A stretch of DNA of 64,000 nt from Thalassospira lucentensis (GCF_011806425.1 NZ_JAATOV010000002.1:124001-188000); one strand, 5' to 3'; positions 17,218-26,601 are shown, counted from the first letter of the stretch. Notes: generated from the sequence alone by a model not told the origin. Translations and numbers: made by a program.

Positions 17218-18528
17218 TCAGTCTTTCGACGTTTCAGGCTTTGCAGCTTCTGCTGGCTTGGCTTTGGTGGCCTTGGCCGCAGTTGCCTTAGGCGCAGCTG
17301 CTTTGGCCTTCGGTGACTTCGCCGCAGGGGCTTTATCCTCGGCGGCCTTAGCAGCCGTTGCCTTGGCCTCAACTGGCTTTGCTTCCGCCGCCTTGGCATC
17401 GGTTTCTTTGGCGGCATGGGCTGCTTTGGCGTCACGCGCTTCGTCGACCGGAATGCCTTTGCCCGAAATTTCCGGGAAGGCCGCACCAACCGCATCGCTG
17501 ACATTGGCAAAGCCATCTTTGCGCAGGCGGCGTTGCAGGTCTTCCTTAATCTCGGTCACCAGCTCCATGCCGTGATAAACCAGCGAGGAATAAAGCTGTA
17601 CGAGCGACGCGCCATTGAGGATTTTCTCATAGGCATCTTTGCCCGATGCAATCCCGCCCACCCCGATCAGGGGAATTTTGCCTTCGGTCAGGCGGTAAAA
17701 ATCCGCCAGAACCTTGGTCGATGGTGCCATCAAAGGCGGGCCGGAAAGACCGCCCTTTTCATCCTGATCATAGGAATTAAGCCCGACCGGGCGATCAATG
17801 GTGGTGTTGGACACGATCAGGCCATCGATCTTGACCTTTAACGCCACCGCGGCAATGTCGGATTTGTCTTCTTCGGTCAAATCCGGTGCGACCTTAAGCA
17901 ACACCGGCACACCTTTGGCATCGTTATTTCGCGCCTTAAGCACCGCTTTCAACAGCTTCTCAAGCGGGGCGCGCCCCTGAAGCGCGCGCAGGCCCGGCGT
18001 GTTGGGCGATGACACATTGATCACCAGATAATCGGCATAGGGTCCAAGGGCCGCGACCCCCTTGGCGTAATCATCTGCCGCATCTTCGGAATATTTGTTT
18101 TTGCCAAGATTGGCCCCCAAAACGCCACGGCGCGCACGTTTACGCAGGCGGTTTGCCACCACATCGGCCCCGTCATTATTGAACCCCATGCGGTTGATCA
18201 CCGCACGGTCGGAATAAAGACGGAAAAGGCGGGGTTTGGGATTGCCCGCTTGGGGCTGGGGTGTCACCGATCCGATTTCGACAAACCCAAAGCCATGCGA
18301 CAGTGCCGCATTGGGGATTTCGGCATTTTTGTCAAAACCGGCAGCAAGCCCGACCGGGTTGGCAAATTTGCGGCCAAACACCTCGGTCTCAAGCATCGGG
18401 GTTGCATCCGTCGCGTCATCAGCGCGCGGCACCAAATTGTTTTTCAGCGCCCAGATGGCAAGACCATGTGCGGTCTCCGCATCGATCCAGCGGACAATCG
18501 GCAAAACCAGTGACTTATACCACCCCAC
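17218..18528 (-). CDS. pyrD: Dihydroorotate dehydrogenase (quinone), with long Ala/Lys tail
   Basis: Membrane-associated class 2 DHODH that oxidises dihydroorotate to orotate in pyrimidine synthesis. GTG 18528 is chosen (GGGAGCC upstream; homologues begin at the following GWYKSLVLP). Core motifs: NPVGLAAGFDKN, the catalytic serine region NVSSPNTPGLRALQG, and GVGGIASG for FMN phosphate. The enzyme normally ends near residue 350; here about 75 further residues are almost pure Ala, Lys, Pro, Glu, like a histone-H1 tail. Nothing suggests a frameshift. Confidence 0.93.
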   Translation of the reverse strand: MGWYKSLVLPIVRWIDAETAHGLAIWALKNNLVPRADDATDATPMLETEVFGRKFANPVGLAAGFDKNAEIPNAALSHGFGFVEIGSVTPQPQAGNPKPRLFRLYSDRAVINRMGFNNDGADVVANRLRKRARRGVLGANLGKNKYSEDAADDYAKGVAALGPYADYLVINVSSPNTPGLRALQGRAPLEKLLKAVLKARNNDAKGVPVLLKVAPDLTEEDKSDIAAVALKVKIDGLIVSNTTIDRPVGLNSYDQDEKGGLSGPPLMAPSTKVLADFYRLTEGKIPLIGVGGIASGKDAYEKILNGASLVQLYSSLVYHGMELVTEIKEDLQRRLRKDGFANVSDAVGAAFPEISGKGIPVDEARDAKAAHAAKETDAKAAEAKPVEAKATAAKAAEDKAPAAKSPKAKAAAPKATAAKATKAKPAEAAKPETSKD

Positions 18529-18786
18529 GCGAAGGCTCCCTTTGCTTGCAAATACCTGCTCTTTTCTTACGCGTGTGGGCCGCAATGGGCAAGGTTCAAT
18601 GCAGGTAAAGAAAGCTCAGGCATTCTCATGCATGCGCTTGTCACTGGCTTTGTGGCGGCGTCGACTTCGGGCAGGGTTTAACATGCCCCCCTAAAAAGCC
18701 CCTTGAACGGCCCAACCAATTGACAGCGGCCGTTTCTGGAATATCTAGATGCCACCCAAACAGAAATTCCAACCGAAAGAACCCCA

Positions 18787-19899
18787 ATGTCAAACACCGA
18801 CATTCTGTTTCAGCCCTTTGCGCTGAAAACCTTAAAACTGGCCAACCGTATCGTCATGGCCCCGATGACACGTAACAAGGCCCCGGCCGGCATTCCCGGT
18901 GCCGCCAATGCCGCCTATTACAGCAAGCGCGCCGAAGGCGGCGTTGGTCTAATCCTGTCCGAAGGTACAGTTGTTGATCGCCCGGCATCGCGTAACCTTC
19001 CCGATATTCCGTTCTTCCATGGTGATGCGGCGATGGCCGGCTGGAAATCCGTGGCCGACGCCGTGCATGCCGCAGGTGGCAAAATGGGTCCGCAAATCTG
19101 GCACACCGGATCAACCCGCACACCAGATAGCTGGGAACCAGATGCCCCGGTCGAAAGCCCGTCGGGCCTTGTCGCCCCGAATGATCCGCGCGGCAAGGAA
19201 ATGACCGATGCCGACATTGCCGACACCATCGCGGCCTTTGCCAAGGCGGCCCTTGATGCCAAGAATGCCGGGTTTGATACCTTTGAAATTCATGGCGCGC
19301 ATGGGTATTTGATTGATCAGTTCTTCTGGTCAGGCACCAACCTGCGCACCGATCGCTTTGGCGGCAAAACCATCAAGGAACGGTCCACCTTTGCCCGCGA
19401 AGTGGTCAAAGCCATGCGCGAAGCAGTTGGGCAAGACTTCCCGATTATCCTGCGTGTTAGCCAATGGAAACAGCAGGATTTCGCCGCCCGCCTTGCCACA
19501 ACCCCCGATGAAATGACCAATTGGCTGGCCCCGCTGGTTGATGCCGGTGTGGACATCATTCACGCCTCCCAACGCCGTTTCTGGGAACCGGAATTCCCCG
19601 AACTTGACGGTGACAAGGGTCTGAACTTTGCCGGTTGGGCGAAAAAGCTGACCGGGGCTGCGACCATTTCGGTTGGCTCTGTCGGGTTGTCTTCGGACTT
19701 TATCGGCGCGTTTTCGGGCGAGAAGTCGGAAAAAGCCGGTCTTGATGCCCTGACCGAGCGTATGGAAAAGGGTGAATTTGACCTGATCGCGGTGGGCCGT
19801 GCGCTGATTACCGATCCGCAATGGGCCAATAAAGTTAAAAACGGCGCGTTTGACAGCCTTAAGGACTTCAGCCCAGAATCCTTAAGCGAACTTGTCTAA
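18787..19899 (+). CDS. NADH:flavin oxidoreductase, Old Yellow Enzyme family
   Basis: FMN-dependent ene-reductase, 370 aa. N-terminus LANRIVMAPMTRNKA, active-site HGAHGYLIDQFF with the NLRTDRFGG segment, and phosphate-binding ...AVGRALITDPQWA near the C-terminus. Such enzymes reduce activated C=C bonds or nitro groups. Alone, with its own terminator. Confidence 0.93.
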   Translation: MSNTDILFQPFALKTLKLANRIVMAPMTRNKAPAGIPGAANAAYYSKRAEGGVGLILSEGTVVDRPASRNLPDIPFFHGDAAMAGWKSVADAVHAAGGKMGPQIWHTGSTRTPDSWEPDAPVESPSGLVAPNDPRGKEMTDADIADTIAAFAKAALDAKNAGFDTFEIHGAHGYLIDQFFWSGTNLRTDRFGGKTIKERSTFAREVVKAMREAVGQDFPIILRVSQWKQQDFAARLATTPDEMTNWLAPLVDAGVDIIHASQRRFWEPEFPELDGDKGLNFAGWAKKLTGAATISVGSVGLSSDFIGAFSGEKSEKAGLDALTERMEKGEFDLIAVGRALITDPQWANKVKNGAFDSLKDFSPESLSELV

Positions 19900-19929
19900 A
19901 ACACCTTTTTAGCCGTCAAAACATCACGC

Positions 19930-19972
19930 CAAACACCTCGCCACATCTTCTGGCGGGGTGTTTGCATTTTTA
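19930..19972 (+). terminator. Rho-independent terminator after OYE gene
   Basis: 14-bp stem with one G-T wobble (19930-19943 with 19951-19964), loop of 7, followed by CATTTTT. Confidence 0.88.
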
Positions 19973-19984
19973 AGGGCGCGTTTT

Positions 19985-20578
19985 CTAGATCGCGGGAATA
20001 ACCTCGATAAAGAAGATGAACGTCGCAATCGTAATCGCAAGGGCGGCCACCATCAAAAGCCCGTCACTGACAAGGATCGCCAGCCCAAAAGCCGCAATCG
20101 CCGTCATCGGGGCGAAGGCCGCAAACGGCACAAGCTCAAACATCGGCATGCCGAGTGACAGCACCAGGCACATCCCGGCTGCGATCCGCACCGCGACACC
20201 ACTGATCAGGCTTTCAAACCGCCCGCCGAACCAGCGATCCATCCACTCGGCCACACCGCCAATCCGCTTAACACCCGAACAGACCTTATCGCCTTCGATC
20301 TCTCGATCTGCCAAAACATCGGGCAACCACAGTTCGGTGCGCCCGATGATAATTTGCAGGGAAAATACCGCAATGATCGCGGCCAAAAAGGTCGGCGCAA
20401 ACGGAATAGCACCAATCGGCGTCAATCCGATCAAGGCCGGCACCAACAGGAACGGGCCCTGACTGCGCTGACCAAGCTCGGAGACAATATCGCCGACCGA
20501 AATACGTTTTTCGTCGGCCGCGCGCTTGCCAATCCGGTCGAGGATGTCTTCGACACGTGCATTCTTTGGGGCCGTCAT
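19985..20578 (-). CDS. ExoD-family membrane protein
   Basis: 197 aa from ATG 20578 (a TTG at 20626 is an alternative start). N-terminal soluble stretch with GDIVSELGQRSQGPFLLVPALI, then several hydrophobic helices (TPIGAIPFAPTFLAAII; FELVPFAAFAPMTAIAAFGLAI). This is the ExoD pattern. ExoD proteins are linked to exopolysaccharide production in rhizobia; the molecular role is not known. Confidence 0.85.
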   Translation of the reverse strand: MTAPKNARVEDILDRIGKRAADEKRISVGDIVSELGQRSQGPFLLVPALIGLTPIGAIPFAPTFLAAIIAVFSLQIIIGRTELWLPDVLADREIEGDKVCSGVKRIGGVAEWMDRWFGGRFESLISGVAVRIAAGMCLVLSLGMPMFELVPFAAFAPMTAIAAFGLAILVSDGLLMVAALAITIATFIFFIEVIPAI

Positions 20579-20700
20579 CACCGGGACTTTCGCAACTGGA
20601 TTTGAAGGATATGCATTCCCTGACAACGCACGATTAGCCCAGATGTTTCACCACCACGCCAGACACTGCATAAAAGACAGGGATATGATAGCCTGCGCAC

Positions 20701-20958
20701 ATGACACAGCTTGATATCGATGCGCTTAAATCAACCCTAAAGGACCGCGCCCCCGGCCCGTTTCACCTGGCCGAACTTTACGGTGCGGATTGGGATCAAT
20801 TCTACATTGGCGACAAGGTCAAAATCGGCCATGCCTTCCTTAATGCAGTGCGGGCGGGAAAGCTGCCCGGTGTGATCGATACCGGGACAAAAAAGGGCGG
20901 CGGTCGGCTTTATCTTTGGAAACCCAAGGGCCTTTATGGAAACCCAGGGGGCCTTTAG
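20701..20958 (+). CDS. Small conserved protein (DUF1413-like)
   Basis: 85 aa, soluble. The pattern GPFHLAELYGADWDQ, a short helix and ...GGGRLYLWKPKG looks like the DUF1413 winged-helix-like family. No function known. Divergent from the ExoD gene, 122 bp apart. Confidence 0.6.
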   Translation: MTQLDIDALKSTLKDRAPGPFHLAELYGADWDQFYIGDKVKIGHAFLNAVRAGKLPGVIDTGTKKGGGRLYLWKPKGLYGNPGGL

Positions 20959-20995
20959 CCCCGCCGATGATCCCAGGCTGAGGACCTAAATACGC

Positions 20996-21373
20996 TTAGC
21001 GCAAATCATCAGGCAGGATGTGAACCCCGTCATCGTCAAGCCGCACGTCATCGACCTGCGTGACATATTCGACCGAAAGCACATCATAAAGATGCGGGAA
21101 CAGCGTGCCACCGCGCGCAGGCTCCCATTTCAGCTTACCTTCAATCGGTGCGACCGGCACGCGCAGAAGCTTCAAATGGTCCCGCCCGGCATAATGCAAC
21201 GCAAGCGTCGCGGCCAAAGTTTCCTGCGTCGAGAAATGGATAAAACCATCGGCAACATCATGCGGCGCACCGTCATATTGCCCATCGGACAAGGCCTGCG
21301 CCCATTCATCCGATCCAAGAACACGGTAAATCGTGCTGTGGTCTGCTTGTTGTGTTTTTGCTTCGTTTGTCAT
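20996..21373 (-). CDS. DUF952-family protein
   Basis: 125 aa from ATG 21373. Family signature DGFIHFSTQETLAATLALHYAG split around residues 43-65, with LKLLRVP and HLYDVLSVEYV. Compact alpha/beta fold; biochemical role unknown. The N-terminus before IYRVL is polar and variable. Confidence 0.85.
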   Translation of the reverse strand: MTNEAKTQQADHSTIYRVLGSDEWAQALSDGQYDGAPHDVADGFIHFSTQETLAATLALHYAGRDHLKLLRVPVAPIEGKLKWEPARGGTLFPHLYDVLSVEYVTQVDDVRLDDDGVHILPDDLR

Positions 21374-21557
21374 GCGGGGAAAATAGGCATCCCAACCTGT
21401 TTCGGCAAGGCCAGTGTCAAATGACCAACGTGAACACGCGCGAACCATGCGCGAACGCTGCATCTTTGCAAATGAAGTGCGCTGACCTCTCGTGCTAACT
21501 TAACATGGCATAAGCGATAAAGGCGGCGCCCAGCAACCAGACAAGGACAGCTTCGCA

Positions 21558-21950
21558 ATGACGCAGGATGATTTCGAACTTCCCCCCGGCATTGGCCCGC
21601 ATAATGATCGGGAACTGGAACTGATGCTGGCGGGGACAAAGCCTATGGCGATGTTTTCAGATGCAGTTCATGTCAGCGACTATTTCCCGGATGCGGGTTT
21701 CGCACCCCACGTCGCAGCCGGTAAAATCATCCGCGTCGAAGAAATCATCCCCGACACCCCTTACGATATCCGCTACCTATTTTTCGCCCTACCCGGCGAG
21801 GAATGGCGCATTGAAGAAGCATTGACCCTGCGCCGAAACCTTTGGGCGGGAAAGGTCACAGATCACGATGAAGATTCACGCCGGATGGGGGAATTGCTTG
21901 GGTATAGAGCGGAGGATATTGAGGCGTTTATTCAACATTCACAGCGTTAA
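21558..21950 (+). CDS. Hypothetical protein
   Basis: 130 aa, acidic and soluble (ELPPGIGPHNDRELELMLAG; LFFALPGEEWRIEEAL). No family recognised with confidence. A ribosome site AAGGACAG lies just before ATG 21558, and codon use is like the neighbouring host genes. Confidence 0.7.
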   Translation: MTQDDFELPPGIGPHNDRELELMLAGTKPMAMFSDAVHVSDYFPDAGFAPHVAAGKIIRVEEIIPDTPYDIRYLFFALPGEEWRIEEALTLRRNLWAGKVTDHDEDSRRMGELLGYRAEDIEAFIQHSQR

Positions 21951-21971
21951 ATTAGGCCTGCGACATCATCA

Positions 21972-21991
21972 AAAAGGGATAACACCCTTTT
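21972..21991 (+). terminator. Weak hairpin between hypothetical gene and TPR gene
   Basis: AAAAGGG-N6-CCCTTTT. Short and AT-rich stem; could be a weak terminator. Confidence 0.35.
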
Positions 21992-22077
21992 CTCCAAAAG
22001 ATCCCGTCAAAAAACAAGTAGTCAGCAAGCAACACTCCCGCCAAAATGGTGCTGCGTTTTGCGTTCACCCTGCGGAG

Positions 22078-24546
22078 ATGAATTTGCCAGAATTGATTGC
22101 CACTGCGACCGCGACATCTATCCTAGGGGTAGTTGGCAAAGCTGCTGAAACAGTTAGCAAGATCGGACCGGTCAAAGATTGGCTGCACGGATGCAAAGTA
22201 CGGGCAGTCGCAGGTCGCTTAACTCCACGCAATCACGATCTGGTCAACGGCGTGCGCACTGCACATATCTGCGCGCTTGATCATGTTGCACGCCGCTATG
22301 CCCATCTGCTAACGACATTACCGGTCCATGAAATCGGATCGGACGACCGCGCGTTTGCAAACAACCTGCGCGCCTTCATCGACACCCGCCTCAAATTCCT
22401 TAGCGATCAAAGTATAGATCATGATGTGCTCGGTGCGGAGGAAATCAAAGATGTTCTGGAGCATCTTGCCACTGCCACCACGCATCAAAGCTATGCTGAC
22501 TTGAACCGCGAAGCACAGGCAGATTGCGAAGAGCGAGCCCTCCAAGAAATCACTCGCGACGCAGGGCGCACACCCCCTGCCCTGTTTGAGCGAGTATTCA
22601 AGGGTGAAGAAGAATTTGCGGGCTGGTATGACGCCTTCTCGCTTTTTGTCACCGAAGAACTAAAAACCAACGAACGCTTCCGCTCGATCTTTTTCGCCAC
22701 AGAATTTGCTGACATTCGCGGAATGCTTAATGAACTTGTCGACCAAAAGCGCACAGAGTTTCCGGACCTTTCCGGCTTTATGACGGACGTAAAGCATCAG
22801 CTTGACCGAATGGAGGACAAGCTAGACAAAATTCAAAACTCTGTTGACGAGAAGAATGAACTTGCAGAGCAACTCGTTAAACAACTGAAGAAAAACGACG
22901 AATTATCCCGAAAGCTGGAAGCAGCAAACGTCACACAGCAAAAAGTAATGGCAATTGCACGGCGCACTGCCCTAAACATCAATGACCCAGATCAGGCGCT
23001 CAAGGAACTGGAATCTCACGCAGAAATCGCGATTGAGGTAGAGAGAGAAGGACGCGGCGGCAGTAACCTTGGAGCTTTTGTCGAGGCTGTGCTTGCGCGT
23101 GTGAGAGAGAAATATGACGCCAATGATTTCGATGCCGCCGCCGCCGAAGCCGATAAAGGTTTTGTCGAGTGGGAGAAGCGCGAGGCTGAAAGAAAGAACG
23201 AATCCCTGCAGGTGGGCCTGAAAATTCTAAAGTCGGGCCTAAAACAGGACATCCTGCGCCACAATGCCACTTCTGCCGCAAAACGCATCACCCGAATATC
23301 AGAACTTCAACATCCAGACAATCAATCCGATCAACTTTCTGGCCTCGATGCTGCCTTTGACGAATGGTTTGAACGTGGTCAGAACAAGGGGCTGAATTTT
23401 GATCTGGAAGTTGCAATCGAAATCGCAGTCCAAGTACTTGAATCTCGACGAGGCGAACCGGGTCATTGGAATAATAACCTCGGAAACGCACTTTCAAGAT
23501 TAGGCATGCGCGAGAGTAATACAGTGAGGCTTGAGATGGCAGTTAAAGCCTTCCATTTAGCGCAGGAGAAAACGGCTCGGGACCGAGTACCGATCCTATG
23601 GGCCACAATCCAGAACAACCTCGGCAACGTCCTGTCATTGTTTGGTGACCGCGAGCGTGGGACGGCAAAGCTTAAAGAGGCCGTTGTTGCGCATAGCTCG
23701 GCGCTGGAAGAATACAGTCGACACAGCGATCGCCGCCAATGGGCCATGACGCAAAGTAACCTTGGCGTCGCACTTGCAAGGCTTGGTGAGCGCGAGAACT
23801 CAACGGAGCTGCTGGGGCAAGCCGTTAAAGCCTTCAGCTTGGCTCTGAAGGAAACAATGCGGGAACTCGTGCCTCTCCAGTGGGCAAGGACCCAGAATAA
23901 CATTGGCAGTGCACTTTCTAGGCTTGGTGAGCGCGATAGCGAAAACAAAACGGTACTGCTAAAGAATGCAGTTAAAGCTTTCCGTTCGGCCTTGGAGGAA
24001 AGAACGCAGGAACTCGTGCCTCTCCAGTGGGCAGAAACGCAGAACAACCTTGGCAATACGCTGTTAGCACTGGGTCAGCGCGAGAGCGAAAACGGAACTG
24101 CACGTATTGAGGAAGCTATTGCTGCCTACAGATCGGCGCTAAAAGAATACAGGAGAGAACGAGTGCCACTCGACTGGGCCATGGCTCAGAACAACCTTGG
24201 CAATGCTCTTCTAATACTTGGTTACCGCGAAACTGGAACTGCGCGACTGAAGGAAGCCGTTGAGAACTACGCTTTAGCTCTGCAGGAACGAAGGCAAGAT
24301 ATCTTGCCACTTCAATGGGCGATGACGTATGACAATCAGGGGGTTGCTAGGCAATTTATTGCGGAACGCACCCTTGATGTCAACTTAGCGAAACAGGCCG
24401 CCAACCAAATTGAGGCAGCCTTTAAGACTTTTAGCCAAGCCAAACATATTCACAACGCTAACATTTGTAAAAGTCAGCTTCACGATGTAAACCTTCTTTT
24501 GGCAAAACTGGAGAATAACGGAGCGAATATGCGTCCCGACAACTGA
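22078..24546 (+). CDS. Large coiled-coil and TPR-repeat protein of unknown function
   Basis: 822 aa from ATG 22078; the frame is open farther upstream and the start is uncertain. Residues 1-30 contain a hydrophobic stretch (LIATATATSILGVVGKAA). Residues 90-230 are helical and unassigned. About 230-290 is a coiled coil (DRMEDKLDKIQNSVDEKNEL). From about 450 on there are at least six kinesin-light-chain-type TPRs with the cores QNNLGNALxxLGxRE and VPLQWAxTQNN. Near-identical DNA in adjacent repeats (around 23862 and 24012) indicates recent repeat gain. Such TPR ends are found on sensor/effector proteins of conflict systems; this is only a lead. AT-richer than its neighbours. Confidence 0.85.
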   Translation: MNLPELIATATATSILGVVGKAAETVSKIGPVKDWLHGCKVRAVAGRLTPRNHDLVNGVRTAHICALDHVARRYAHLLTTLPVHEIGSDDRAFANNLRAFIDTRLKFLSDQSIDHDVLGAEEIKDVLEHLATATTHQSYADLNREAQADCEERALQEITRDAGRTPPALFERVFKGEEEFAGWYDAFSLFVTEELKTNERFRSIFFATEFADIRGMLNELVDQKRTEFPDLSGFMTDVKHQLDRMEDKLDKIQNSVDEKNELAEQLVKQLKKNDELSRKLEAANVTQQKVMAIARRTALNINDPDQALKELESHAEIAIEVEREGRGGSNLGAFVEAVLARVREKYDANDFDAAAAEADKGFVEWEKREAERKNESLQVGLKILKSGLKQDILRHNATSAAKRITRISELQHPDNQSDQLSGLDAAFDEWFERGQNKGLNFDLEVAIEIAVQVLESRRGEPGHWNNNLGNALSRLGMRESNTVRLEMAVKAFHLAQEKTARDRVPILWATIQNNLGNVLSLFGDRERGTAKLKEAVVAHSSALEEYSRHSDRRQWAMTQSNLGVALARLGERENSTELLGQAVKAFSLALKETMRELVPLQWARTQNNIGSALSRLGERDSENKTVLLKNAVKAFRSALEERTQELVPLQWAETQNNLGNTLLALGQRESENGTARIEEAIAAYRSALKEYRRERVPLDWAMAQNNLGNALLILGYRETGTARLKEAVENYALALQERRQDILPLQWAMTYDNQGVARQFIAERTLDVNLAKQAANQIEAAFKTFSQAKHIHNANICKSQLHDVNLLLAKLENNGANMRPDN

Positions 24547-24560
24547 TTTCGGCTAAATGG

Positions 24561-24584
24561 ATGCCCGCATTCGCGGGCATGACG
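24561..24584. repeat. REP-like palindrome
   Basis: Perfect stem ATGCCCGC / GCGGGCAT around a 4-nt loop, followed by GACG. An identical stem occurs at 30034-30053. Confidence 0.8.
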
Positions 24585-24630
24585 ACAATTACGCAGATCA
24601 CATCTGAGAACGTCACATTTCCTTCCGTCA

Positions 24631-24648
24631 CCCCCGCGAAGGCGGGGG
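24631..24648. repeat. REP-like palindrome
   Basis: CCCCCGC-GAAG-GCGGGGG. With the palindrome 47 bp to its left it forms a pair marking the gap between the TPR gene and the phage block. Confidence 0.8.
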
Positions 24649-24678
24649 TCCATGTCGCCACATGCTCCCCACCCCGGA

Positions 24679-25167
24679 TCACCCCAACTTCTTATCCGAA
24701 CTCCGCTTCACCACACTGACACCCAGCACCCCAAGGGCAATCCCCCAAATCGGGCTGGTATTGACCAAGGCGGCGATGATGGCCGGGGCTTGCAGCGGGG
24801 TCAGGATAATCGCCGCCGCAATCGCCCCCATGGTCATGATCCAGGTGAGTGCGACGGCATAGCCAAAGCTGGGCCGCCAGCGACGCACAAAGGCATCTTC
24901 GCTGGCAACTTCGGCACGGATGGTGCGGTTGACCGATTTGAGCGTCTCGGTATCGCGCGCCAATTCGATTTCGGCCATATGTTCGGTATGGCGGTTGGCC
25001 TCGGTGATTTGGGCCGGCGTGACATCGCCCTTGGTGACCGCGACTTCGACCTGTTTCAGGGTCTCGGCGGCGGTTTTGGCGATGGGGTTGTCGATGTGAT
25101 CAAGCCCGGCACCGACCGCCTTGATCAAAAGCGGCAGGCCGATTTGGGCAAGCAATGCTGGGATCAT
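24679..25167 (-). CDS. Phage-type holin, 3TM family
   Basis: 162 aa from ATG 25167 (AAGGAG upstream). An amphipathic N-terminal half (MIPALLAQIGLPLLIKAVG) is followed by two strong C-terminal membrane segments (YAVALTWIMTMGAIAAAIIL; IWGIALGVLGVSVV), as in the GTA/phage 3TM holin family. Forms the membrane lesion that releases the endolysin. Last gene of the leftward phage block. Confidence 0.8.
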   Translation of the reverse strand: MIPALLAQIGLPLLIKAVGAGLDHIDNPIAKTAAETLKQVEVAVTKGDVTPAQITEANRHTEHMAEIELARDTETLKSVNRTIRAEVASEDAFVRRWRPSFGYAVALTWIMTMGAIAAAIILTPLQAPAIIAALVNTSPIWGIALGVLGVSVVKRSSDKKLG

Positions 25168-25181
25168 CGGAAAACTCCTTT

Positions 25182-25664
25182 TTACGCAATACCGCGATAA
25201 AATAAATGCCCACCGATCTCGGCGACTGGCACATGGCCGCGCGCCCAATACGGATCAACCGCATGGGTGTGATAATGGGTCGCCCCATCGGTGGCGTCAC
25301 GCAGCACCCCGTCCACGGCCCGCTTGGCAATGCGTTTACACAGCCGATAAGCCCGATCCCGCGGGTTGACCGCCAAAAGCTTTTTGCGGTTGGGATCCGC
25401 TGCGTTCCAGCAGGAAAACTGACCGGGCTTAAGGCACACCGATTTAATGTCATTGCCCCACCAATAGCGCCCCCGCCCCTTGGCAAACGCCACCCGGTTA
25501 AGGATCACAGACGCCACCGCCTCAATCCCGGCAAGCTCCTCGCCGCGGGCTTCGCCATAAAGTGTGCGGGCCAAAATTTCGCCGTCGGGCAAGTGTGCGG
25601 GATCGGTAACCGGGGTCGGCACGGTTGGAGCAGCTTGTTGGCAAGCAAAAATATCAATCGTCAT
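25182..25664 (-). CDS. Endolysin, SleB-type cell wall hydrolase
   Basis: 160 aa. Hydrolase_2 (SleB/CwlJ) signature: ARTLYGEARGEELAGIEAVA, the ILNRV segment and a C-terminal GATHYHT. ATG 25664 has AAGGAAC upstream; it overlaps the preceding gene as ATGA. Such enzymes cut peptidoglycan between MurNAc and GlcNAc; here it is the phage lysin beside the holin. Confidence 0.88.
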   Translation of the reverse strand: MTIDIFACQQAAPTVPTPVTDPAHLPDGEILARTLYGEARGEELAGIEAVASVILNRVAFAKGRGRYWWGNDIKSVCLKPGQFSCWNAADPNRKKLLAVNPRDRAYRLCKRIAKRAVDGVLRDATDGATHYHTHAVDPYWARGHVPVAEIGGHLFYRGIA

Positions 25665-25954
25665 TGGCAAGTTCCTTTTGGTTCCAGCTTGGCCTCTATG
25701 CGCAAAAGATGGCCAGTCAGGCGTTTTTCGATGTCTTTGAGATACGGGATCGAGACGTAGTTGCGCGCCACGTCGAGCTTGAATTCCGCCAAACCATCGC
25801 GCAGGTCACAGATGTCGCGCTCGTGGTGGCTGCGTTGATGTTCAATCCGACTAAGCAGTTCGGACCGCATGCGCCAATGCAGCCAAAACAAGCTGGCCAC
25901 AGCCGGAATTTCGACCGCCGTGATCCACCAGATCACATCGACAGGTTGGGTCAT
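25661..25954 (-). CDS. Small membrane-anchored coiled-coil protein of the lysis cassette
   Basis: 97 aa: an N-terminal membrane helix (VIWWITAVEIPAVASLFWL) and a charged coiled-coil body (HHERDICDLRDGLAEFK). Looks like DUF2730-type or i-spanin-like phage proteins. Coupled to the endolysin by an ATGA overlap. Confidence 0.6.
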   Translation of the reverse strand: MTQPVDVIWWITAVEIPAVASLFWLHWRMRSELLSRIEHQRSHHERDICDLRDGLAEFKLDVARNYVSIPYLKDIEKRLTGHLLRIEAKLEPKGTCQ

Positions 25955-26004
25955 GGGGGCCTCATGGTTTTGTAAAATCAGGATCGGGAAAGGTCGGTTT
26001 TGGA

Positions 26005-26038
26005 TAAAAAAAACCCGCAAACCAGAAGGCTTGCGGGT
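26005..26038 (-). terminator. Strong terminator ahead of lysis cassette
   Basis: Stem ACCCGCAA / TTGCGGGT (26013-26020 with 26031-26038), 10-nt loop, then eight U on the minus strand. It separates the terminase side from the three lysis genes, so these need read-through or their own promoter. Confidence 0.88.
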
Positions 26039-26136
26039 CAGTTCAGGAGGTTATCTGACAAGTAACCATCCTCAGGGAGGTTCGACGTAAACTGCATCTC
26101 TTCAATCTCTATTCAAAACACCGTGCTTCCGCGCCT

Positions 26137-26448
26137 TTAGGCGGCCGGTCCTTTGATCTTTTCTTCAAGTTCCTGCCACGCCTCGCCAGAGGCAACAAGG
26201 CAACTTGGGCCGGACGGATAGGTAAACAAGATGGTCCAGGTCAGTCCGTCCGGGGCTTTAAGAACTTCGATCACACCGCCACTTGCGGTCACGCCAACCG
26301 CCACGGGCTGCTCGGAATATTTCGCACTCAGACTGTCGATGACCTTGGCACGGTCCCCACAGACCCGCGATGATGACTGGGCATTTGCTGGCGATGCAAT
26401 CGCAACGGCACCTGCCATCACAGCAATCAGGCTTAGCACTTTAAACAT
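26137..26448 (-). CDS. Small exported protein in phage block
   Basis: 103 aa with a Sec signal peptide (FKVLSLIAVMAGAVAIASPANAQ). The mature part has two cysteines and a YSEQPVAVGV...TWTILFTYP pattern shared with exported host proteins of unknown function. ATG 26448 sits six bases after GGAGGC. Not a known virion protein; possibly a cargo gene. Confidence 0.65.
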   Translation of the reverse strand: MFKVLSLIAVMAGAVAIASPANAQSSSRVCGDRAKVIDSLSAKYSEQPVAVGVTASGGVIEVLKAPDGLTWTILFTYPSGPSCLVASGEAWQELEEKIKGPAA

Positions 26449-26601
26449 GGTCACGCCTCCTGACAGTCAGGTGCGCCCACCGGGGCGTCTTGATGTCCTG
26501 GACTGCTAAATTGATCAACACATTGACCAAGGCGGCATCTGCGCGCGCACCGTCTTTGCCTTGTCTAAAACCGATCCCTAAATCGTGTCAAAATCGACAA
26601 A

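Noticed and set aside
17136..17516. Second-frame reading (PKQP- and RRR-rich) across the PyrD tail
   Set aside because: It is the shadow of the Ala/Lys-rich repeat in another frame; the PyrD frame runs through without a break.
24561..24648. Palindrome pair considered as a phage attachment site
   Set aside because: The same palindromes occur many times in gaps of both host and phage genes, so they are dispersed REP-like repeats, not a unique att site.
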